Shown here: in pieces, positions 61,082 to 64,000 of the stretch
Layout of the letters: each line of letters starts with the position of its first letter
Position numbering within the stretch: position 1 is the stretch's first letter
Assembly: GCF_947500405.1 (NCBI RefSeq)
Contig: NZ_CANMRY010000001.1
Coordinates: 186,001-250,000 of the forward strand
Direction: 5' to 3'
From: an uncultured Maribacter sp.
GTDB lineage: Bacteria > Bacteroidota > Bacteroidia > Flavobacteriales > Flavobacteriaceae
Length of the DNA stretch: 64,000 nucleotides
Translations under genes and position numbers: made by a program
Notes under the pieces: model-generated
Database searches by the model: none
What the model was told of the DNA's origin: nothing
The model's input: the letters and a program-made list of their open reading frames with translations, nothing else

Positions 61082-61609
61082 ATGGAAAACAAGACAACAA
61101 AATTTATTTTAAAAACCATTTTACTTTTCCCAATAGGATTTGGATTTTGGACTCTCATAAACGGATTTGACCTGAACCATTGGATTTTTCCCGTAATTGC
61201 AGGATTTGTGGGCTCGTTCGGAATCGTATTTTGGCAACTATTCGATTATGAAAAGTATGACGAAATTGAGTATGTGGACTTTTTGGAATCAAAACATTCT
61301 ATAATTGTCGAGAACAGTAATGAAAACTGGAATGAAATAAATAAATTGATTAAAAATCAATTTGTGAAAATAAAAATTCTTGAGAAAACAGAAAACACTT
61401 TAAAAGTTCAAATAGAGCGAAAATTTATGGATTCAATACTCACGGTAAACAAAAATCAAAACAATATCGTAATGGATATTGAGAGAAAAAACCTTGGTTT
61501 TTTACCAGATAATGCAGAAAACTATCGGACTCTAAGAAAGCTTACAAAGGAACTAAAAGCATCTCAGAACCAAACTAAAAAAACGCTTTTAGATAGGAAT
61601 AGAGCGTAA
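61082..61609 (+). CDS. Two-helix membrane protein of unknown function
   Basis: The 175-residue protein has two hydrophobic helices at about residues 9-27 and 33-53, then a soluble helix-strand domain (YVDFLESKHSIIVENSNENW, VKIKILEKTENTLKVQIERK) and a basic C-terminus (NQTKKTLLDRNRA). I recognise no family. It sits alone behind the attC-like repeat and could be a cassette gene. Confidence 0.6.
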   Translation: MENKTTKFILKTILLFPIGFGFWTLINGFDLNHWIFPVIAGFVGSFGIVFWQLFDYEKYDEIEYVDFLESKHSIIVENSNENWNEINKLIKNQFVKIKILEKTENTLKVQIERKFMDSILTVNKNQNNIVMDIERKNLGFLPDNAENYRTLRKLTKELKASQNQTKKTLLDRNRA

Positions 61610-61755
61610 CCGTTGCACAGATAGACTTCTTATTTGAATGGAAAAACTAACACCAAAAATGCAAACAAACAATTATAACTAGGCACAAAGACGGAAACAA
61701 AAGTGCTTTTATTCTTATACTACTCTTATATAAACATATTTACATATTTTATACA

Positions 61756-62256
61756 ATGAAAAAAATTACAAGCTTCTTATTCGTTTTATTGGTCTCCTTA
61801 AATGTATTTTCACAAGACGCATATATTAAATTACCACAAGCAAAAACTAAAAATCTAAGCTATATATTCAACAAAAATGTAATTGGTAATGAATCTGTAT
61901 TAAAAGGTTTAAGAAGCACAGAACAAGAAGTAAAAGATAAAGTGGAGCAACTATCTGTTTTAATAGACAAACCAAATAGAGAAACTGCCGACTATTATAA
62001 CCAAACAGAACTAGGAATATTATTTATAGATTTAAAAGAAAAACTTACCTCTAAAACACAATGGGAACTAAATGAGTTTTTTGGTTTAGATAAACAAACG
62101 GAGGTGTATGTGGATGGCTATTTATTAGAAAGCAAAAAGTACAAAATAGCCCTAAAGGCAATTGTTGCAATGGAAATTGTAGAGCCAAACACCACAAACA
62201 GCCTTAAAACTAGAGTTCTAAATGTTTGGACATTGAAAAAAAGTGAACGATATTAA
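61756..62256 (+). CDS. Secreted protein of unknown function
   Basis: This 166-residue protein has a signal peptide (ITSFLFVLLVSLNVFSQ) and a mixed mature part with LSYIFNKNVIGNESVLKGLR, KDKVEQLSVLIDKPNRETAD and EVYVDGYLLESKKYKIALKA. The C-terminal part, with YVDGY and MEIVEP, faintly recalls the plug of TonB-dependent receptors, but it is too short for one. It lies 24 bp before the AraC-family gene. No family is assigned. Confidence 0.6.
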   Translation: MKKITSFLFVLLVSLNVFSQDAYIKLPQAKTKNLSYIFNKNVIGNESVLKGLRSTEQEVKDKVEQLSVLIDKPNRETADYYNQTELGILFIDLKEKLTSKTQWELNEFFGLDKQTEVYVDGYLLESKKYKIALKAIVAMEIVEPNTTNSLKTRVLNVWTLKKSERY

Positions 62257-62280
62257 GAATAAAAAACTTTTATCCTACCA

Positions 62281-63096
62281 ATGAACTACCAAACATTTAA
62301 ACCACACTCAGATTTAGAATCTCTTATAAGTTGTTACTGGACTTTGGAAGTTCCTATACAAAAAGACCCAGAAAAACAACGGATTATTCCAGATGGCTGT
62401 ATTGAAATGGCTTTTATTCTTGGAGACGATATTAAACGATACACTTCTGAAGATGAATTTATACTGCAACCTCGCGCAATGGTTCTTGGGCAAACCATTG
62501 AACCCTTTTATATTAAACCCACTGGATATGTAAATACTTTTGCTATTCGTTTTTACCCTTATGGTTTTGCTAATTTTGTTACTATGCCCATTAAAAATTT
62601 GGCAAATAAAGAAACACCCTTAGAATTATTGTTTGGAGAGAGTACTGCTAAAGATTTGGAACAAAAAATAATTAATGCAACAGATATCAAACAACGAATT
62701 TCGATTATAGAAAACTTTCTTTTAAAAAAGCTAAATACTAAAACAACTATAGATACTATTGTAAAACAAACGGTTGATGCTCTTTTATCATCAAATGGAA
62801 CAGAATCTATAAAAACAATTCTAAAAGAGGACTTGTCTAAAAGAAGACAACTCGAAAGAAATTTTAAACAACAAATTGGTGTTAGCCCAAAACAATTAGG
62901 CAAAGTAATACGACTACAAACCGCCTTAAAAATGTTGTTAAACAAAAAGACTGACAACCTTACCAAAATAGCGTACCAAAGTGACTATTTTGACCAATCT
63001 CATTTCACAAAAGACTTTAAAGAGTTTACAGGAGTTAACCCTAAAGAATTTTTAGAGAATGAAAACATGACGCTCTCAGCACTCTTTTATAAATAA
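62281..63096 (+). CDS. AraC-family transcriptional regulator with DUF6597-like sensor domain
   Basis: The 271-residue protein starts with a DUF6597-like domain (SLISCYWTLEVPIQKDPEKQ, RIIPDGCIEMAFILGD, PTGYVNTFAIRFYPYGFANF). It ends with an AraC HTH_18 domain (RRQLERNFKQQIGVSPKQLG, IAYQSDYFDQSHFTKDFKEF, TGVNPKEFL). It is probably a transcription activator for a small-molecule response, and the VOC-fold lipoprotein gene 75 bp downstream is a likely target. No operator was identified. Confidence 0.9.
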   Translation: MNYQTFKPHSDLESLISCYWTLEVPIQKDPEKQRIIPDGCIEMAFILGDDIKRYTSEDEFILQPRAMVLGQTIEPFYIKPTGYVNTFAIRFYPYGFANFVTMPIKNLANKETPLELLFGESTAKDLEQKIINATDIKQRISIIENFLLKKLNTKTTIDTIVKQTVDALLSSNGTESIKTILKEDLSKRRQLERNFKQQIGVSPKQLGKVIRLQTALKMLLNKKTDNLTKIAYQSDYFDQSHFTKDFKEFTGVNPKEFLENENMTLSALFYK

Positions 63097-63171
63097 ACAA
63101 AGTGTCGCATTTTTACAATTTTAATTTATAACAAAACGTAATATTTGTACCACAAACTTTAACTACAAAAT

Positions 63172-63666
63172 ATGAGAAGGACAATACTTTTAAGTACTGC
63201 TATTATTTCTTTCAGCATTTTAAGCTGTAAAAGTCAAGACAAATTAAATAACACTAACCAGCAAATTAGTTTAAAGAAAACCCAAGAAACAAATACTATG
63301 AAAAGTTTTATTTCCATTTTTGAAATTCCTGCTACAGAAATTACAAGAGCAATCAACTTTTACAAAGCAATTTTAGATATTAATATTGAAAAAATGGAAT
63401 TCCCAGAAATGCAAATGGGAATATTCCCTTATGAAGGACAAGTGGTTACAGGGGTTATTATGAAAGCGGAAGGCTACACCCCATCGGCCAATGGTGTAAC
63501 TATATATTTAAATGGAGGTAATAATCTTCAAATAATTCTGGACAAGGTCGAAAAAAATGGCGGAAAAATATTGGTTCCAAAATCACTTCACGCAGACGAA
63601 AGTGGGTATTATGCAATATTTCTTGACTCGGAAGGGAATAAAATTGGTTTACATTCTCCAAATTAA
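63172..63666 (+). CDS. VOC-fold (glyoxalase-like) protein with lipoprotein signal
   Basis: The 164-residue protein has a lipoprotein-like signal (STAIISFSILSCKSQ, Cys 19), a Gln/Asn/Thr-rich linker and a VOC domain from about residue 44: FISIFEIPATEITRAINFYK, MQMGIFPYEGQVVTGVIMKA, VTIYLNGGNNLQIILDKVEK and GYYAIFLDSEGNKIGLHSPN. VOC proteins of this type are normally cytosolic. A second ATG (Met 43, MKSFISIFEI) would give the cytosolic form of 122 residues. The AraC regulator precedes it. Confidence 0.85.
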   Translation: MRRTILLSTAIISFSILSCKSQDKLNNTNQQISLKKTQETNTMKSFISIFEIPATEITRAINFYKAILDINIEKMEFPEMQMGIFPYEGQVVTGVIMKAEGYTPSANGVTIYLNGGNNLQIILDKVEKNGGKILVPKSLHADESGYYAIFLDSEGNKIGLHSPN

Positions 63667-63828
63667 ACCTGTCTTAGGTCTTAGTTTAAATTATAAATGA
63701 CACCATCAAAAAAGAAAATATGCTTCCCATTCCATTAACTGTTTATTAGGTTTTGTATTGGTATCAATCTTGGCTATAAGTAGTGGCGTGTTTTAGCAAT
63801 TACCTATAGCCAAGGTAAAATAAGAAAT

Positions 63829-63856
63829 TAAAAAACCCGGGAACAACCCCGGGTTT
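63829..63856 (-). terminator. Intrinsic terminator of the DUF4293 gene
   Basis: AAACCCGGG (63833-63841) and CCCGGGTTT (63848-63856) form a 9-bp GC-rich stem with a 6-nt loop. On the minus strand it is followed by a T-run, 30 bp after the stop of the partial gene at the window end. The 219 bp from 63667 to here hold nothing else. Confidence 0.85.
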
Positions 63857-63885
63857 AACGCACTAATACTACTAAGATATAAGGT

Positions 63886-64000
63886 TTAACGTAAACGATC
63901 TACAGATTTTACAAGATCTTCATCCTTTTTTATAGCTCTATTGGCAAGAACTAAAAAAACGATAGAAAATACAGGAATCAACATCCCAATACCCTTCTCA
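63886..64000 (-). CDS. DUF4293 membrane protein, C-terminal part
   Basis: The last 37 residues are visible, reading EKGIGMLIPVFSIVFLVLAN then RAIKKDEDLVKSVDRLR. A final hydrophobic helix plus the R-A-I-K-K-D-E and S-x-DRLR ending is the C-terminus of DUF4293, a Bacteroidota family of four-helix membrane proteins of unknown role. The rest lies beyond the window. Confidence 0.8.
   Translation of the reverse strand, partial: EKGIGMLIPVFSIVFLVLANRAIKKDEDLVKSVDRLR

Noticed and set aside
1..64000. CRISPR arrays, rRNA operons, insertion sequences
   Set aside because: By reading I found no regularly spaced repeats, no rRNA-like segments and no transposase motifs; a dedicated search could still find short IS remnants.

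Overview
The window is AT-rich, Bacteroidota-type DNA, most likely from a marine member of the Flavobacteriaceae; I cannot name the genus. The evidence is the family content: Bacteroides-type conjugation proteins TraE/TraF/TraG with MobB/MobC relaxase genes, an RteC-like regulator, DUF4251, DUF4293 and DUF1599 proteins, a fused CcsBA, a TolC protein with an extra N-terminal domain, and promoters of the TAnnTTTG type instead of the sigma-70 type. No rRNA, intact tRNA, CRISPR array or transposase was seen.

Positions 1 to about 15.7 kb are one end of an integrative conjugative element (ICE). It holds a partial VirB4-like traG with traF and traE, a divergent cell-wall amidase, a cargo block (2.9-8.0 kb), a DnaC-like ATPase, a replication/HTH protein, an excisionase-like HTH protein, an RteC-like protein, the coupling protein and relaxase mobCB with a BfmA/BtgA-like accessory protein, a hairpin-rich non-coding stretch that is the best oriT candidate, a RadC-like JAB protein and SSB. 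The integrase and remaining tra genes must lie outside the window if the element is complete. The cargo has two compact gene pairs that look like uncharacterised defence modules: a helical-repeat protein with a nuclease-like protein, and a ComEC-like metallo-beta-lactamase protein with a four-helix membrane protein.

Positions 16-32 kb are a lineage-specific envelope locus. It has four related lipoproteins, a lipid-anchored DUF2235 hydrolase, a trypsin-PDZ protease broken by a frameshift exactly at a slippery A-run, two lipid A deacylase-family proteins (LpxR-like and PagL-like), further lipoproteins, and a LytS/LytTR-type two-component pair. Two pairs of 21-bp-spaced direct repeats lie in a 340-bp intergenic region and look like LytTR-type operators. 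A beta-lactamase-fold hydrolase, an outer-membrane beta-barrel and a BamA/TamA-like barrel end the region.

Positions 32-37.5 kb encode respiratory nitrite ammonification (nrfH, nrfA) and the cytochrome c maturation fusion CcsBA. Positions 37.8-45.5 kb form a minus-strand efflux operon: a small secreted protein, a TolC channel fused to a substrate-binding-like domain, an adaptor, an RND pump and a potassium channel. A 1.2-kb spacer follows, with a possible small RNA.

Positions 46.7-59.1 kb are mostly core chromosome: a YeeE/YedE pair, clpS, prmA, tpiA, a TlpA-like thioredoxin, a DoxX-like protein, a DUF1599 protein, folP, a VOC protein, a 2-hydroxyacid dehydrogenase, an Lrp regulator, the cyclic-di-AMP synthase cdaA, an ABC exporter, truA and a YfcE-type phosphodiesterase. 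From 59.5 kb comes a second accessory patch with an ApeA-like HEPN anti-phage protein, an attC-like inverted-repeat spacer with an orphan membrane protein, a secreted protein, an AraC-family regulator and a lipoprotein of the VOC fold. A DUF4293 protein is cut by the window end.
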